In this document: piece after piece, positions 12,101 through 23,471 of the stretch
How positions within the stretch are numbered: position 1 is the first letter of the stretch
How the letters are laid out: each line of letters begins with the position of its first letter
NCBI RefSeq assembly: GCF_012489685.1
Contig: NC_080044.1
Location: 50,406,964 to 50,470,963 of the forward strand
Source: Lotus japonicus
Taxonomy: Eukaryota > Streptophyta > Magnoliopsida > Fabales > Fabaceae
Reading direction: 5' to 3'
DNA: 64,000 nt
Notes under the pieces: model-generated
The model's input: the letters and a program-made list of their open reading frames with translations, nothing else
The model's database searches: none
Told to the model about the DNA's origin: nothing
Program-made: the position numbers and the translations under genes

Positions 12101-13590
12101 CTTAGCAATGAAAAGTACTTCTGAGTGCCCTCGCTCAACGACGCACTAATGTGGTTAATAGAAAGGTACTCGAAAAGATCCGAGTCTGGGAACACCACTT
12201 TCTTTCGACTACAGTCCAAAAGACAATGGTAGTGGGATAACCAATCCATCCCGAGGATTACATCTAGGTTTTTAAGGGGTAGACATACTAGGTTGGCATG
12301 AAAAGTTCTATCTTTATATACTACTGAACAGTGCATGCATGCGGCATTAGCAATTAGAGTCCTAGCAGGTGTAGTTACCATAAGATCAAAACTCAAAGTA
12401 GTAATAGGCAGATGTAGTCTTGATACGCAATCCTTAGAGATAAATGAATGAGTTGCACCAGAATCAAAGAGTACAGTTAGAAGATTACCGTCAATTTCAC
12501 ATTCCCCTCTGATCAACCCATCAGCTCCTTCAGCTTCTTCTCCATCCATTGTATACACTCTTCCCTTAGCCACTGGGCGCTTCCCACTAACAGCATTCAC
12601 AGACGGTTCAACCTTCGGTGCCTTGCATTCCGTAGCCAGATGCCCAGATTTGTTGCAATTGTAGCATCTTGGTGGCCTCGTGCAATTGTTTGCATAGTGC
12701 CCGGTTCCTCCACACCGGAAACAAGTCACTTCACGGTTTGGGGTACGGCTTCCCGACCCTCCTGAAGTAGCAGCAGCCATCGGCTTGTAAGATCCCGGGG
12801 TAAACCCTCTCCCCGCAGGACGTTGATATGGCTTCCTCGCCTGAAACCTCCCTTTTCCCTGAAAACTCTGTGGTGTCGACCTCACCGGTCCTCCTGTTCC
12901 AGCCCTGTTGTATCTCCGATTCTTCATCAATTCCACCTCAGTTGCCTTCTCAACCAATGCCTGGAATCTCATGATCCCCAATGGTCTCACCGAATCTTCA
13001 ATATCGGGCCTCAATCCCCTCACAAATCTCTTGCACATGTAGGGTTCATCAACTTGATCACGGAAAAACCGAAAGTACTTTGCCAGAGACTCTAACTTGG
13101 CAGCATACTCCGGAATGGTCATGCTTCCTTGTTTCAGAGTCAGAAACTGTGATTCACGCTCGTCACGAGCACTGTCTGGGAAATACTTCTCGAGAAAAGC
13201 AGTTCGAAAAGAATTCCAGTTTACCTCCACATGATTTGCCTCCATCATTCCTCTGGCGCCTCTCCACCAGTATTCAGCATCTCCCAACAACAGATAGGTT
13301 GCCAGCCCCACCTTGGCTCCCTCAGCAGTCTGTAACACTCCAAAGATCTTCTCAATCTCCTCTATCCAGAGTTCCGCTTTGTCCGGGTCAGTACCTCCCG
13401 AAAACTTAGGCGGATCCTGTCTCCTGAAGTCATTCAACCCTCTGTTCTGATCCAGGGTCGCCTCCCTCTGACGCTGGTGTTGATCACGCGCTTCCTCCGC
13501 AGCACGTCTCAAAGCATTGTCATTCGCTTGGTTAGTCATTGCCTGGGCCATAGTGGCCATCATCTCTGCTAGCTGATTCGTGTTCACCAT
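9172..13590 (-). CDS. chromovirus gag-pol polyprotein, intact
   Basis: One frame of 1472 codons starts at an ATG ~200 nt after the PBS. Gag spans about residues 55-230. Two CCHC zinc knuckles follow, [14 protein letters not shown] (~290) and [14 protein letters not shown] (~309). The aspartic protease has [10 protein letters not shown] (~376). RT spans ~560-740 with the catalytic FIDD at ~697. RNase H starts at YCDAS (~844). Integrase has HHCC residues (~1065-1098) and the triad MDF (~1127), SDRD (~1189) and QTERT (~1225). A GPY/F motif (KFIGPYQ) lies near 1350. The last ~60 residues form a chromodomain-like end ([17 protein letters not shown]) of the Tekay/Del type, which in chromoviruses guides integration to heterochromatin. 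All catalytic motifs are present and no stop or frameshift is seen, so the gene looks functional. Confidence 0.95.
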   Translation of the reverse strand: MVNTNQLAEMMATMAQAMTNQANDNALRRAAEEARDQHQRQREATLDQNRGLNDFRRQDPPKFSGGTDPDKAELWIEEIEKIFGVLQTAEGAKVGLATYLLLGDAEYWWRGARGMMEANHVEVNWNSFRTAFLEKYFPDSARDERESQFLTLKQGSMTIPEYAAKLESLAKYFRFFRDQVDEPYMCKRFVRGLRPDIEDSVRPLGIMRFQALVEKATEVELMKNRRYNRAGTGGPVRSTPQSFQGKGRFQARKPYQRPAGRGFTPGSYKPMAAATSGGSGSRTPNREVTCFRCGGTGHYANNCTRPPRCYNCNKSGHLATECKAPKVEPSVNAVSGKRPVAKGRVYTMDGEEAEGADGLIRGECEIDGNLLTVLFDSGATHSFISKDCVSRLHLPITTLSFDLMVTTPARTLIANAACMHCSVVYKDRTFHANLVCLPLKNLDVILGMDWLSHYHCLLDCSRKKVVFPDSDLFEYLSINHISASLSEGTQKYFSLLSLEGKKESDIQGIPVVRDFVDVFPGDVPGLPPVRDVEFVIDIVPGTGPISIAPYRMAPAELAELKSQLEDLSAKGFIRPSVSPWGAPVLLVKKKDGRSRLCVDYRQLNKATIKNRYPLPMIDDLMDQLRGAAVFSKIDLKSGYHQIRVKTEDIPKTAFRTRYGHYEYLVMPFGVTNAPAVFMDYMNRIFHEFLDRFVVVFIDDILIYSKDATEHEGHLRQVLQVLREKKLYANPSKCEFWLKEVNFLGHVISKEGIAVDPAKVETVLAWEQPKTVTETRSFVGLAGYYRRFIEGFAKIVGPLTQLTRKDQPFAWTEACETSFQTLKERLTTSPVLILPQPEEPYEVYCDASYQGLGCVLMQHRKVVAYASRQLKTHERNYPTHDLELAAIVFSLKIWRHYLYGCTFTIFSDHKSLKYLFDQKELNMRQRRWMEFIKDYEFTLQYHPGKANVVADALSRKMHVSSMMVKELELLEQFRDMSLGVTPSEGKLKFGMIRIASGLMEEIREQQLQDEFLLEKRNLVIQGKDPEFKIGTDDILRCKDRVCVPNNPELRRLIMDEGHRSKWSIHPGMTKMYQDLKLNFWWPGMKKQVAEYVAACLTCQKAKVEHQRPAGMLQSLDVPEWKWDSISMDFVVALPRTQKRHDSIWVIVDRLTKSAHFLPVRTTYNVEKLAEIYVAEIVRLHGVPTSIVSDRDPKFTSHFWGALHDALGTKLRLSSAYHPQTDGQTERTIQSLEDLLRACVLDNRGSWDDLLPLVEFTYNNSFHASIGMAPYEALYGRKCRTPLCWYQDGESLLIGPEMLQQTTEKVKQIREQMRASQSRQKSYADQRRRTLEFEEGDHVFLRVTQTTGVGRAIKSRKLAPKFIGPYQITRRVGPVAYQIALPPFLSNIHDVFHVSQLRKYIPDPTHVIVPDNVELKDDLTFEAPPVSIGDRRVKQLRGKQISLVKVIWNKDTGDATWELEDKIKELYPGLFAEL

Positions 13591-13782
13591 CGTCTGTTAC
13601 CCCCAAGAAAACTATTAGTCCTACTCGTAGAATAGCACCAAACTATAACATATGGTTAAACAACCATGCAATCAATTAGAACGAAAAATCGTCCTGCAGA
13701 CAATCAATTTTCACTCTTTGCAGAGTCACACAACCTAGCACAGAAGACCTATTCCCCAAAGACTCCCAAAAGACTCGACTAA

Positions 13783-13797
13783 GCTCTGATACCACAA
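13783..13797 (-). promoter_or_regulatory. primer-binding site, initiator tRNA-Met type
   Basis: The minus strand reads TGGTATCAGAGC three bases after the 5' LTR end, the classic complement to the 3' end of plant initiator tRNA-Met. Confidence 0.9.
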
Positions 13798-14261
13798 TGT
13801 AACACCCCGACTTCCAGGTGTCACCTTAGTAACCAAAATTAAACTTTACGCGGAAAACAGGTAATTTTTTTTTCTTTCCTTTAAATCAAAGCGATAAAGA
13901 AGTAGAGACAATACCCAACAACTAAACTAACCGATATACAAATATATATACATCTGTACAGCCTCGGCTGCACTCCATGTCACGCGAAGCCGCAGTGACT
14001 CCAAAGTAGTACGCCCGCAGGCAAATATACAAACCAGAACTGTGAGTAAAAGTATCCAAATACAGTTATCCAAGAGAAAGTCGGCACTCAAAAATGGCCT
14101 GAAAGGAAGACCCCTATACTCCGACAGACTCTCTGTGATCCTCCTCAAAAGAACCACACAAAAAGCCACACATCGGAACCTACCCTGTCCCAAAAAGAAA
14201 CTGACGATCAGAGCTCTACACAAAAAATGTCACTAATCCTAACCTACCCTCCCAGCTCAGC

Positions 14262-14963
14262 TCACCAATCATCCTCCTCCTCAACGCTGCTCGGCGAGTA
14301 GCTCTCCCCACTGCTCTCGGAGTCAGAGTCGGAATCCACCGTAATCATCTCGGTGTCCAAATCCATAACCTCCCTCCTCACTGTCCTGCGCACCGCCCTA
14401 GTCGAGCCGGTCTCCACATCCACCTCTCCTGTGAGAACATCCTCCTCCTCCACCCTCATCAAGGGGTCCACACGGTAGCCGTGCGGTGAAGAGAAAGATA
14501 AGAGACGTGAGACAGATGGGACAACAGACTCCCTCCTCGGCTGTACGAGCCTAGAGGACAACGCCACGTCGGTAGAAGCGATGGCAGTAGCCGGAGGTGG
14601 CACAACAGGTGTAGAAGCAGCAGCAGGCTCGATCTCCTCTGGGTCCTCCTCAACAGTAGGTGAAGTCGGAGGTGGTGCAGGTGGTGCATGTCCAGTGCCT
14701 GGTCCACAATGAACTGAGGGCGGCAAGTCAAAACTCAGCTCCATACGCCGTAACACTCCGCTCGTCAGGCGTCCTCGCTCATCCGTCCGGTCCTCCATGA
14801 CCCTTCCCCTATACGTCGCCCGGTGACCAGCCACATCGATCACCCAAGCGGTGGGGGCATCCCTATCCAGCAACTCATATCTGATCCCCCCCGAGGGAGA
14901 GACCGTCGAGAACCAGTCGGCCATCGACATCTGGCAGCAGGCCGACCGCCCAAAGACAAACAT
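14262..14963 (-). CDS. ORF encoded inside the chromovirus LTR, 233 aa, unknown function
   Basis: This ATG-started frame lies in R-U5 of the LTR, in the sense direction, downstream of the LTR TATA box and the hairpin array and ~1.4 kb upstream of gag. The N-terminal ~90 residues look globular (MADWFSTVSP, RATYRGRVMEDR). The middle is Pro/Ala-rich, and the C-terminal ~45 residues are very acidic, ending VEEEDDW. No known domain is recognised. The 3' LTR has a one-base frameshift copy. An older, diverged LTR (20769-21902) carries an ORF at the same relative place with a similar layout, which argues for a real gene. It could still be a chance frame in GC-rich LTR sequence. Confidence 0.5.
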   Translation of the reverse strand: MFVFGRSACCQMSMADWFSTVSPSGGIRYELLDRDAPTAWVIDVAGHRATYRGRVMEDRTDERGRLTSGVLRRMELSFDLPPSVHCGPGTGHAPPAPPPTSPTVEEDPEEIEPAAASTPVVPPPATAIASTDVALSSRLVQPRRESVVPSVSRLLSFSSPHGYRVDPLMRVEEEDVLTGEVDVETGSTRAVRRTVRREVMDLDTEMITVDSDSDSESSGESYSPSSVEEEDDW

Positions 14964-15179
14964 ACAAACAAAGCCAAGGCGCTAGGGTCAACTCACAGCA
15001 ATAAGTAGATATACACTCAACATGTGACAGGGTATATATATATATATATAAATAAGTTGTTATATAAGCATATAAGTAATCCTAGCATGTTATGGCTCTA
15101 ACACTACTTCAATAAACAAACGGCACACAGTCTCAGTCAGCATGAATGTATGCGTGAAATGCACAATATGAATCCGGAT

Positions 15180-15416
15180 TTGTGACGCGTTCCCGTTCGC
15201 CACAAGTGAAGCATTTTCACTATGGATGGACCATTCCCGTTATCCATCCTGGATGAAATCCATCCTGGATGAACCATTCCCGTTATTCATCCTTGGTGAA
15301 CCATTCCCGTTATTCACCGAATGATGAACCATTCCCGTTATTCATCATTAATGCAAGGTGAACCATTCCCGTTATTCACCATGATATGCACAGGTGAACC
15401 ATTCCCGTTATTCACC
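15180..15416 (-). repeat. hairpin array with covarying arms, 5' LTR copy
   Basis: Same seven-unit structure as 6503-6739. In this copy the array lies in the transcribed leader, a little upstream of the LTR ORF. Confidence 0.85.
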
Positions 15417-15510
15417 CGATTGAATGCAACGTGGTTAGCCAAACAACGAATCGCCCTTACCACGAAAGTGTCTAGCTCACAACCCAATCTCAACCAAACC
15501 CAATGAGTTA

Positions 15511-15649
15511 GTGTCGGTCAATACAACACAACTCGGAGTAAGTGTCGGTCAATACAACACAACTCCAACAAGAAAACACAAGGGTCTAGTGTCGGTCAGT
15601 ACAACACAGCCCAAACAACAAGAGCACTGGGTGTCGGTCAATACAACAC
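15511..15649 (-). repeat. GTGTCGGTCAATACAACAC tandem repeats, 5' LTR copy
   Basis: Four units, as in 6834-6973, with one base fewer in the first spacer. Confidence 0.8.
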
Positions 15650-17810
15650 GGCTCCACAACACTCCCCAAGAGTACTAAAGTACTCGGTGACTTCAATCAT
15701 CACCATAGCTCACCTTAGTGGCTTTCCCCAATTCCGATAACTCTCAGCAAAGGTCGACTTTTCCCCGTCTTTCGTAAATATTTTCCCCTTCAGTTTTCCT
15801 ATACTTAAACATTAATAAAAATGATTTCAATTCAGATTAGTCAGGTTATGAGTTTATTTCTCAAAATCTAGGTTTCCCAAGTCTTTAGTTTTTCAAAGCT
15901 CTATCATTCTAAGTTTTCAAAGATCAATCACCCAAAATACATTTCCCGGGGAAAGTCTAAGAATTCCAACATATGGCTAAGTCTCAAACCCCACATTTGG
16001 ACTTGCCTAGGGTTGTTCATCCAACCCGAAATATCAAAGATCACCAGATCAATGAATCTCCACTCCGAAGTTGCGTCAAAACGCTCAATCCAACAAAAGC
16101 ACAACATCACAAGTATGGAAAAACATCATAACACCAACTCATCATCAAAAACAACATCAGATAAAACATAAGTCGAATTTATCGACGCCTATCATGCATT
16201 CATAGCTAATATATATGTAAGTTGCCCTAACCTCGAGCTGATCCAGCTTCGCAAATCAAATCTCCTTCACAGGAATGCCTTGAAACTTCCAAAGTTCCTT
16301 CAACTGAACCTCGGAGGAAAAACAAAGCAGAATCCACACAAAATCGATTAGTTCGATCGCAATACAATACATAAACGATAGACAAAGCATCAAAGCTTCA
16401 GAATACGACAAACAGGTACGAAAGGACAAGTTTTCGAAAACGAAAAACTCCCCTCCCCTTAGGAAAACCCACGGCCATAAGGAGAAAAGGGCTTCGGCTC
16501 TTTTTCTTCGATCAAATCAGTTTACAAGGTAATTTTAGAGTAAAACTAAGGCAAAGAAACTGTCAGAACAATTTTCGGACAATCGGGCCGAAATACGACT
16601 ACGCAGGGGCATTTTGGTCCAAAATAAAGGCTCAAAACTTCAAAGTTATCAGTTCTGAAAACAAATTTGACAGCAACGATCCTCATGACATCCGTGACAA
16701 CAAATCCTAAAGGCACGAAGTCAGATTTCAGCTTTACGACAATAAAGTTTCGAAATGTGAGACAAAAAGAGTTTTGAGTCAATTTTTCAGATCCTGGACA
16801 ACTGAATCGCAATCAGAGTTTACTGACAGAGGTTTTAGACTCTTGGGAACATAAGGAACATAACCCAATCGAGAAATCAGAGAAATCGGACAATTTTAGA
16901 AAAAGCTCAAAACTTAGAGCACAGAAACGGCTTCAGAAACGCAACAGAAACAACAATCAGAGGCAGGATTCATGATAGTTACCTCGATACCTATAAGTAG
17001 GGACGAACTGCACGAAGATTGGTCAAGGTTTCGCGAAATCTCCTTCTCCCCCCAAGCTCTCCACAATCTCGGCCAAAATGGTGAAAATGAAGAGGATATT
17101 AGCTTTTTCGCCTATTTATAGGCGGGCGAAATCGCGGGAAAATGAAAATTTCGCGATTCTGATTTTTGCAGCACGATCACCGTGGAATTCTAAGAGAGAT
17201 TCTAGCGTCAGAAATCCAGAACTCAAAACAAACATCTAAGATTTGGGAAAAACGATATCGAAAAACTCAAAAGCGGTGTCGGTTAATCTGCCCCGAAAAA
17301 CTACTTTTTGCTGTGATGCTCAGACGACAAAACTTCCAACAGAAGAAAGATTGGAAATGTCGAAACAAGTCTGGCAACGCGGACGGAATCTTCGTTAGAA
17401 GTCCCGAATAGAAAAATCTTCATCCATTGCTCGAAAATAGGGTTTCGAAGCAAGGAAATTAGCGTCGGCGGACATCCGAAAAGTGAAACCTATCATGCGT
17501 ACAGTCCAGAGTTCCGAAATGAAACGCTGGTCGATGGAAAAATAAAGAGAATCTTTAAATTTTCCGAGAGTTCGAAATCTCACTCAAAACGTTGCTTTAA
17601 GAGCGAAATAGCCTATTCTGGACACGCTCGCCCTAAGGCAAGTGTGCAGACGACTCGCACTAACTCCGAAAACAACTACGCAACATTCCTCAAGCAATTC
17701 CTGAACTTTCTTCTTCATTAATCTTCCTCAAATATCAAACTCCTGTCACGCTTACACTGATCCTACGCGTGAGTCGGAAACTAGCTTGTTCTGAAAATTC
17801 AGGTCTTACA

Positions 17811-20307
17811 CCAACCACGTCGGATACTTCACTTCTCTGATGAACTCCGCCGTCAGCAACTTGTCTACCTCTTGTTGGACTGCTTTTCCCTTGTCTCCGC
17901 CCAAGCGCCGCCTGAGTTGTGAAACTGGCTTGACGCTTGGATTCAACGCTAACCGATGGCATATGAAATTTGGGTCGATTCCAGGCATATCTTTACAGCT
18001 CCAAGCAAACAAGTCCAAGTTCTCTCCCAGCAACTTTGTCAGACATGCCTCTTGTTCGCTCGACAACCTAGTCCCGATCTTTAGAGTGCGATCGCCAAAC
18101 GTTAGCGCCTTTGTTTCCTCAATTGGCGTGGGCCTGTTCACCCGCCCCTCGCCTCGTGGGTCAAGATTTTCATCCGAAGTCTCAATTTCATAACATCTGT
18201 GCCCGACCAACGCACTCTTTTTGCCATACAGGTTGAGGCAATTATTGTAACATTCCCTCGCCATCTTCTGGTCAACCTTCAGCTTGCCAACCTTTCCATT
18301 GCTTAGTGGATACTTGACCGCCAAGTGAGCTGTTGAAATTACGGCACAGAGACGATTCAATGTATTTCGCCCAATGATGACATTGTATGATGCCACCACC
18401 TGGAGAACCAGGTACCTTACCTTCAAAACCTTGGCACACTCATCTTCTCCGAATATTGTGTCTAGATCGATGTATCCGCGCACCATTACTTGCTCACCTG
18501 CAAAACCCACCAGGGTGCCCGCATACGGAGTCAAGTCATTGTCAGTTAGTCCCATCTTGTCGAATGCGTCACCATAGATGATATCCGCCGAACTACCCTG
18601 ATCCAGGAGTACCCTTCTGACGTTGAAACTTTGCAACCTTAATTGCACTACTATCGGGTCATCTTTGTGGGGTTTTATCCCCTCAAAGTCGGCCATCGAA
18701 ATTGTTATGTCAGGGTGCACAAATCCAAATGCAACTTCATGAACCGAATTAACCGCGCGAACATGGCGCTTTCTCGCCGCATGTGTGTCACCACCGCCAC
18801 CAAATCCTCCGGCGATGGTGATTATGGTCCCGACGGGCGGTCCTGAGTGTTGAGCGAACGTATCATCAGCCCCCTTTGTGGCGATAGCCGCCGACTCTTG
18901 CCTCTTCTTGCCCTTATTGTCCGCTCCTTTCTCCTCTTGCTTATATGCTTTGTTTTGATCGCCATTGTTGCGCCACGGGCCTTGGCGATTTCCTTGGTAT
19001 CCTGCTCGTATCAACTTATCAATCTCCCGCTGCAAAGTCCAACAATCGTCCGTATAGTGCCCAGCGGACCTATGGAATTCACACCACTTCTTGGAATTGG
19101 CATCCCGTGGCTGATACTTTGGAGCCTCCGGCTCGTCCACTAGATTTGCGTCCCTCGCCCCTCGGAGCATATCCGATAAATCTGTATTCATCACCATATC
19201 AGTCTCCTCCCGCTGGCGATGGGACTTGGATTGCCAAGGCCGGCGTTGTTCATAATCATCACGCCGTGGATACAACTGTTCCTTGGCTGGTTTGAATACC
19301 GCCTTCCCCATATCTTGTCTCTGCTGTTTGCCATCCCCCTTATCCTCGCCATTCTTATCTTTTTTCGCGAACGCGTCGCCTTTTTCTAGTCTCGCGCGCT
19401 TCCTTTTGAAAGCATCGTCCTCTTCATCTAGGATATAAGTGCTAGCGCGAGCACGCATCTCTTCCATCGAACGTGCCGGCTTGCATGTCAACTTGCTGTT
19501 CAAACCTCCTGGCAATAAACCATTCTTGAATGCTAGAGCGCAGGCTCGAGGTTCCTCGTCTTCTACCTTAACCGATGCAGCACTGTATCGGGCCATGTAC
19601 TCCTTCAGTGACTCTCCATCTTGCTGGCGAATGTTGTATAGGTCATTGATCGTTATCGGCTGATTCTTATTCGCCGAGAATTGCACCAGAAATTTGGATG
19701 AAAAGTCTCTGAAATTCGAAATCGATCCGCGCGGCAAGGTCGTGAACCATGCCATCGCCGTTGATTTGAATGTCGACGGAAACATCCTGCACTTCACCGC
19801 ATCCGATGCCGCAATTATCACCATTTTAGTGTTGAAATACAGCAGATGATCTTTCGGATCAGAATCTCCACTGTAGGAATCCAGAACTAACGTTTTCATA
19901 TTATCCGGAATTGCTACACTCTCAACGTCCTCCGAGAACGGACGGAATTCAGCTACTGAATCCGCTTCCCTGCTTCCATCATCTTGTTGTCTGCGGCGGT
20001 AGAAATCTAACTGAGCTTGCAGATGTTCATTCCGCTACATAATGTTTCCAATGCTGCGCATCATATGGCGCCATTGCTCCTGTGTCACCGTCGGTTGTTG
20101 CTCTGGAGCAGGTGAATTCTCTGGTGAGCGGTCCAGAGATCCGACCTGCGAAGGCGATGGAGGAGGTGGTGGTGATGGAGGAGGAGAAGGCGGTTGTACT
20201 CCCGCCGTTCGTATCGGAGAATCCAGGACAACTCGATGAGGCCGTCGAGGCGGCGAAATTCGCTGTCGCACTGGTGAATGATGCTGCCTCCTGCGTCGAG
20301 TCTCCAT
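17811..20307 (-). pseudogene. Tat-like gag-pro-RT, nonsense codon and insertion-truncated
   Basis: The polyprotein most likely starts at the ATG at 20307 (METRRRR, like the METRSYG start of the intact relative). An in-frame TAG at 20035-20037 breaks the N-terminal part of gag. The frame then stays open through gag (YFNTKMVI, FSANK), a zinc-finger-like WCEFHRSAGHYTDDCW and the protease (LLDQGSSADIIYGDAF). It reaches the RT N-terminus (REVKYPTW), where the chromovirus LTR supplies TGTAA and ends it. The ATG at 19899 is only an internal Met. Confidence 0.88.
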
Positions 20308-20465
20308 CTAAACCAGGAATGACATAAACTCGATCGGAAGACGAACACCGGTTACAGAATCAAAATCACAGAATCAAAATCAGAAAACCAGAGAGTCGCC
20401 TGATCGCAATCAGAGATAACTTCTTGCACAATCAATCCACGTGAATGGGAGTAGAAAGTTTACAG

Positions 20466-20483
20466 TCCCCACAGACGGCGCCA
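20466..20483 (-). promoter_or_regulatory. primer-binding site of the truncated Tat-like element
   Basis: The minus strand reads TGGCGCCGTCTGTGGGGA two bases after the LTR. The first nine bases match the complement of the tRNA-Asp 3' end. The priming tRNA is not certain. Confidence 0.6.
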
Positions 20484-20485
20484 AA

Positions 20486-20768
20486 TGTTCTAGGAGTGAA
20501 CATTGAGGATAGGTGTAGTACCTAGAAGGTGGTGAATTGTGCTAGAGAGAGAGTGAGAATGGGAGAAAGAATGCTGAACTTCATGTGTGATTTCATTGAA
20601 TGAGCCAAAAGTCCTTTACAATTGGTAACTACCTCCTATTTATAGAGTTTGGGTACTACCTATTGGGCCAATTGGGCCTCCGGAGCTGAGGCCCAAACTA
20701 AGGCCAGGTCCCTGCCTTGGGGCGGGCCACACACTGGGCGCTGCCCCTCTAGGGGCTCGCCCAGTCCA
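20486..20768 (-). repeat. 5' LTR of the truncated Tat-like element
   Basis: 283 bp, TG...CA on both strands. A minus-strand TATA box (TATAAATA) lies at 20637-20644. The partner LTR is not in the window. Confidence 0.8.
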
Positions 20769-21902
20769 ACTATGGTCCATGAGAACGATGGGCTTGCACG
20801 CGAGGGAGATTTGTGGATCAGTGGATCCTCGTGATTTGGTCGACTGCGGTCACCGTGAGATTTTTGTGAAGTATTGCAGCTTCACGTGATTGTACATCTA
20901 CGGATGTATGTGATTGGCCAAGGCAGGTTTGGTGGGTTGTGTGATGTGAGGTTTCGTTAGTAACTGACTAACTGACTTTTTCTCATAAAAGACATATAAT
21001 GTACTTATATTATGTTGCTGTTGATCTTATTATTATCATGTTTTTTTTTTGTTAGACCTGACCCTGTTGTTTGTTATATGTTTATTTGGGGGGGGGGTAG
21101 ATGCCGGCCTCTACGATAGTGGAGACTATCACGAGGTGGGAGATCGTTCTGGATAATCCAGAGGAAGACCGGCTCTGGGAGACCGACAATTCCGGAGTTC
21201 GGAGGATCTATGTCGGCGGTGCGGTACTCTTGGAAAGAAACAGGACTGGAACGCTCATAAGAAGTCAGATTCTCAAGGATGGGTCAGTGATGTGTCTGCA
21301 TCCTCCAGCTAGGTTTCAGAAAGACAAAGAAGAAGAAGACCCTTCGGAGGACACGGAGGAAGATCCTTCGGAGGATACGACAGGGGAGTCACGCTTGCAA
21401 GAAGAGGAGGAGGCAGTGGAGTCTCCACCACCTGAGGCCAAGCCGGAAGTCCAGGCGCAGCGCATTCCTGGGCGTCCAAGTTGCTTTAGGGTGGGACCTC
21501 GGAAGAGTGTGATCAAGCTAGAGCGGGCCAAGAAGAGGGCGCGAGAAGTAGAAGCTGCTGATCCTGAACGGGATCTGGACTAGGACTTTCCTTTCTGTGG
21601 GTTTGAGAGACCGTATCGGACTATCATTTATTTTTCTTGTTTTTGGGATTTTATTTATTGTAGGGCTTTCGCCCAAGGATTCGTTTATTGTACTATTGGC
21701 TTTAAGGTTATCTTTTATTTAAAGAGTTATTTTATTCATAAACGTTTGTCGTATTTATTCCGCAAATTTACTCGTGAAGGTTAAGTTTCGAAATAATTGG
21801 ATTTTGTCATTAAATCAAGATTAATAAATGAACGGCGAAAATTTATTGTGAAAATAGTGATGTTTGGTTACTGTGTGACCCTCGAGAAATCGGGGCGTTA
21901 CA
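20769..21902 (+). repeat. older chromovirus-type LTR fragment (3' portion)
   Basis: The last ~45 bp, GGTTACTGTGTG...TCGGGGCGTTACA, align with the LTR end of the intact chromovirus (GGTTACTAAGGTGACACC...TCGGGGTGTTACA). This marks a plus-strand LTR end at 21902. The 5' part is missing because the Tat-like element is inserted at 20768/20769. It carries its own LTR ORF. Confidence 0.65.
21101..21583 (+). CDS. LTR-encoded ORF of the older chromovirus LTR, 160 aa
   Basis: The frame starts at ATG (MPASTIVETITRWE) and ends 319 bp before the LTR end. The chromovirus LTR ORF ends 464 bp before its LTR end. The two proteins share a layout: a ~75-residue globular head with a loosely alignable stretch (RIYVGGAVLLERNRTGTLI versus RATYRGRVMEDRTDERGRL), a nearby PP, then a Pro/Glu-rich acidic region (here DPSEDTEEDPSEDT). 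The resemblance is weak and needs a profile comparison. Function unknown. Confidence 0.45.
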   Translation: MPASTIVETITRWEIVLDNPEEDRLWETDNSGVRRIYVGGAVLLERNRTGTLIRSQILKDGSVMCLHPPARFQKDKEEEDPSEDTEEDPSEDTTGESRLQEEEEAVESPPPEAKPEVQAQRIPGRPSCFRVGPRKSVIKLERAKKRAREVEAADPERDLD

Positions 21903-22503
21903 TTCTATCGGGCGGAATTTTTCTTTTTATGCCATTCAGCTCGACCTTGTGGTGGATTCTTCAGTGCATGCCTTTTGGCCGGCTAAGACGTCCTTAGGTT
22001 GGTGGCTGAGAAGTCGGACGGAACGGGAGTCCCCCAGCTCGGTGTGTCATGAATTGACATGTCATGATTTGTTGACGGGATACTATTTTTTTTTTTTACT
22101 TTCATCTTGCATGTCTCTTGATTCGAGACCTTTCATTTGTTTGGTCACTTGTGGTAAGCAAATCGGTTTTCTTACTAGTGCCAGTTATGTTTTTTTTTTT
22201 GCAAGTAGTTGATGCGTGATTCCATTTTGTTAGAGACTATGTCTATTTGCCAATTTTGTTGGAGAGTGTGTCTTTAGCCTCCCTACCTTGACTTGTTGGT
22301 CTTGGTCCTTTTGTAGCCGAGAAAACACTGCCCGAATGTTTCTTCCGGAGCCATTCAGCCCGACCTTATGGCGGATGCTTCGGTGCATGCCTTTTTATCG
22401 GCTAGATGCCTCAAGCCTGTGGTTGAGAAGCCAACCAGAACATAATCCCCCCCCCCCCCCCACAATTTGGCATGTCCAGCTTTGTTGATGAGATGCTCTT
22501 TTC
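21903..22503. other. non-coding stretch with a diverged direct repeat
   Basis: About 140 bp at 21910-22050 recurs in diverged form at 22330-22450 (shared GCCATTCAGC, CGACCTT, GTGCATGCC). A 15-base C run is at about 22447. No gene is seen. It is probably remains of an unidentified repeat. Confidence 0.4.
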
Positions 22504-23471
22504 TGATTGAGAACTAAAGTGTGACTTAAAGTCCCACATTGTTTAAAAATGGGTGAAGTGAACAATTTATAAGAAATGTGACCCATAAAACCAACGCCTT
22601 AGATTTTTGGGTAAATATGTGGTGTCCAAGTCTCTTGTGGTCTTCGGTGTTGGCCCATTGGTGCATGGTTTCATACTTTGGCCTCCCCTGTCTACCCAAC
22701 AAGTGGTATCAAAGCCAATGGTTGGTGTAGTCATATTGACAACTCCTTGTATCGTAAGCCTTCCTAAAGGTGAGTTCAGGTTACGTGTTCCGTTGACGCA
22801 GCGAAGCGAACGATGGTGCAAGTGTGAATAGCTTCCGCAAAAAGGAAGCAAGGTGATGTGGTGGTGACTCGCACTTGAAGGGAATAATGTTGAGAATACA
22901 AGTGTGAGTTGGAGTCTCACATTGGTAAAATATGGGTAGGTGAAGATTTTATAAGAGATGTGACTCATAAACCTATGGCCTTAAGGTTTTGGGTAAAGAT
23001 GTATAGTCCAAATCTTTTGGTGGCCTTCAGTGTTGGTCCATTGGTGCCTGGTCTCATGCTTTGGGCTCCTCCTATCTCCCGAACAAGTGATTTCATAGTC
23101 GATGATTGGTGTAGCCATAGTGACAACTCCTTGTATAGAAAGTCTTCCTGGAAGTAAGATTACGTGGAATGCCTCGCTGACGCGATGAAGCGAACACCGG
23201 TGCAAGTGTGGATAGCTTCGATAGAGGAGGAGCATGGTAATGTGGTGGTGACTCGCACTTGGACGGAAAATGTTAAAAATTCAAGTGCGAGTTGGACTCT
23301 CACATTGGTTAAATATGAGTGAGGTGAAGACTTTATAAAAGATGTGACCATAAACTGAATGATTTAAGGTTTTTGGTAAAAGATGTAGTGTCAAAATGTC
23401 TTGGTAGTTTTCGGTGATGGCTCATCGGTACATGGTCTCATACTTTGGGCTTCCCCTATATCTCCTTAACA
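22504..23471 (+). mobile_element. TRIM (terminal-repeat retrotransposon in miniature) with three LTRs
   Basis: Three ~198-bp direct repeats (22504-22701, 22889-23085, 23272-23471), each beginning TG and ending ACA, are separated by ~187-bp internal regions. After the first LTR comes TGGTATCAAAGCC, a tRNA-Met PBS with one change. The LTR-internal-LTR-internal-LTR layout is what unequal recombination between TRIM copies gives. No coding capacity. A target duplication was not found. Confidence 0.75.

Larger units (their letters stand above)
5123..17810 (-). mobile_element. complete Tekay/Del-type chromovirus (Ty3/gypsy)
   Basis: Two ~4-kb direct LTRs bracket one full-length gag-pol frame with a C-terminal chromodomain-like region. 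A tRNA-Met PBS and a purine tract lie in the expected places for minus-strand orientation. The base pairs next to the outer ends fit a 5-bp target duplication: the right flank is CCAAC, and the left flank is (gap)AC, so two of five bases are visible. The LTRs differ by about ten small, mostly homopolymer changes by eye. The insertion is therefore recent and the element looks competent. It is inserted into the RT region of the Tat-like element at 17811-20768. Confidence 0.93.
13798..17810 (-). repeat. chromovirus 5' LTR
   Basis: 4013 bp, with the same ends as the left copy. The minus-strand TATA box is at 17111-17122. Transcripts starting just downstream would carry a leader of over 3 kb with the hairpin array (15180-15416) and the 233-codon ORF (14262-14963) before gag. 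The apparent ORFs at 15928-16110, 16546-16812, 17166-17411 and 17395-17583 recur in the other LTR but show no coding character. Confidence 0.95.
17811..20768 (-). mobile_element. Tat-lineage Ty3/gypsy element, 5' part only
   Basis: The 5' LTR (20486-20768), PBS, gag, protease and the start of RT are present. The coding frame then stops at the chromovirus LTR junction at 17810/17811. The rest of the element should continue left of 5123 but falls in the N gap. It is related to the intact element at 43993-53564: similar gag, the same DQGSSADIIYGDAF protease motif, the same PBS, and LTR ends TGTTCT...CGCCCAGTCCA. Confidence 0.9.

Noticed and set aside
9405..13409. Short ORFs on both strands inside the chromovirus gag-pol
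   Set aside because: Shadows of the intact 1472-codon polyprotein.
15928..17583. LTR ORFs of 60-88 codons
   Set aside because: Short frames without coding character. They recur in the left LTR only because the LTRs are near identical.
22567..23351. ORFs of 63-133 codons over the TRIM
   Set aside because: They follow the repeat units and change frame between them. TRIMs are non-coding.
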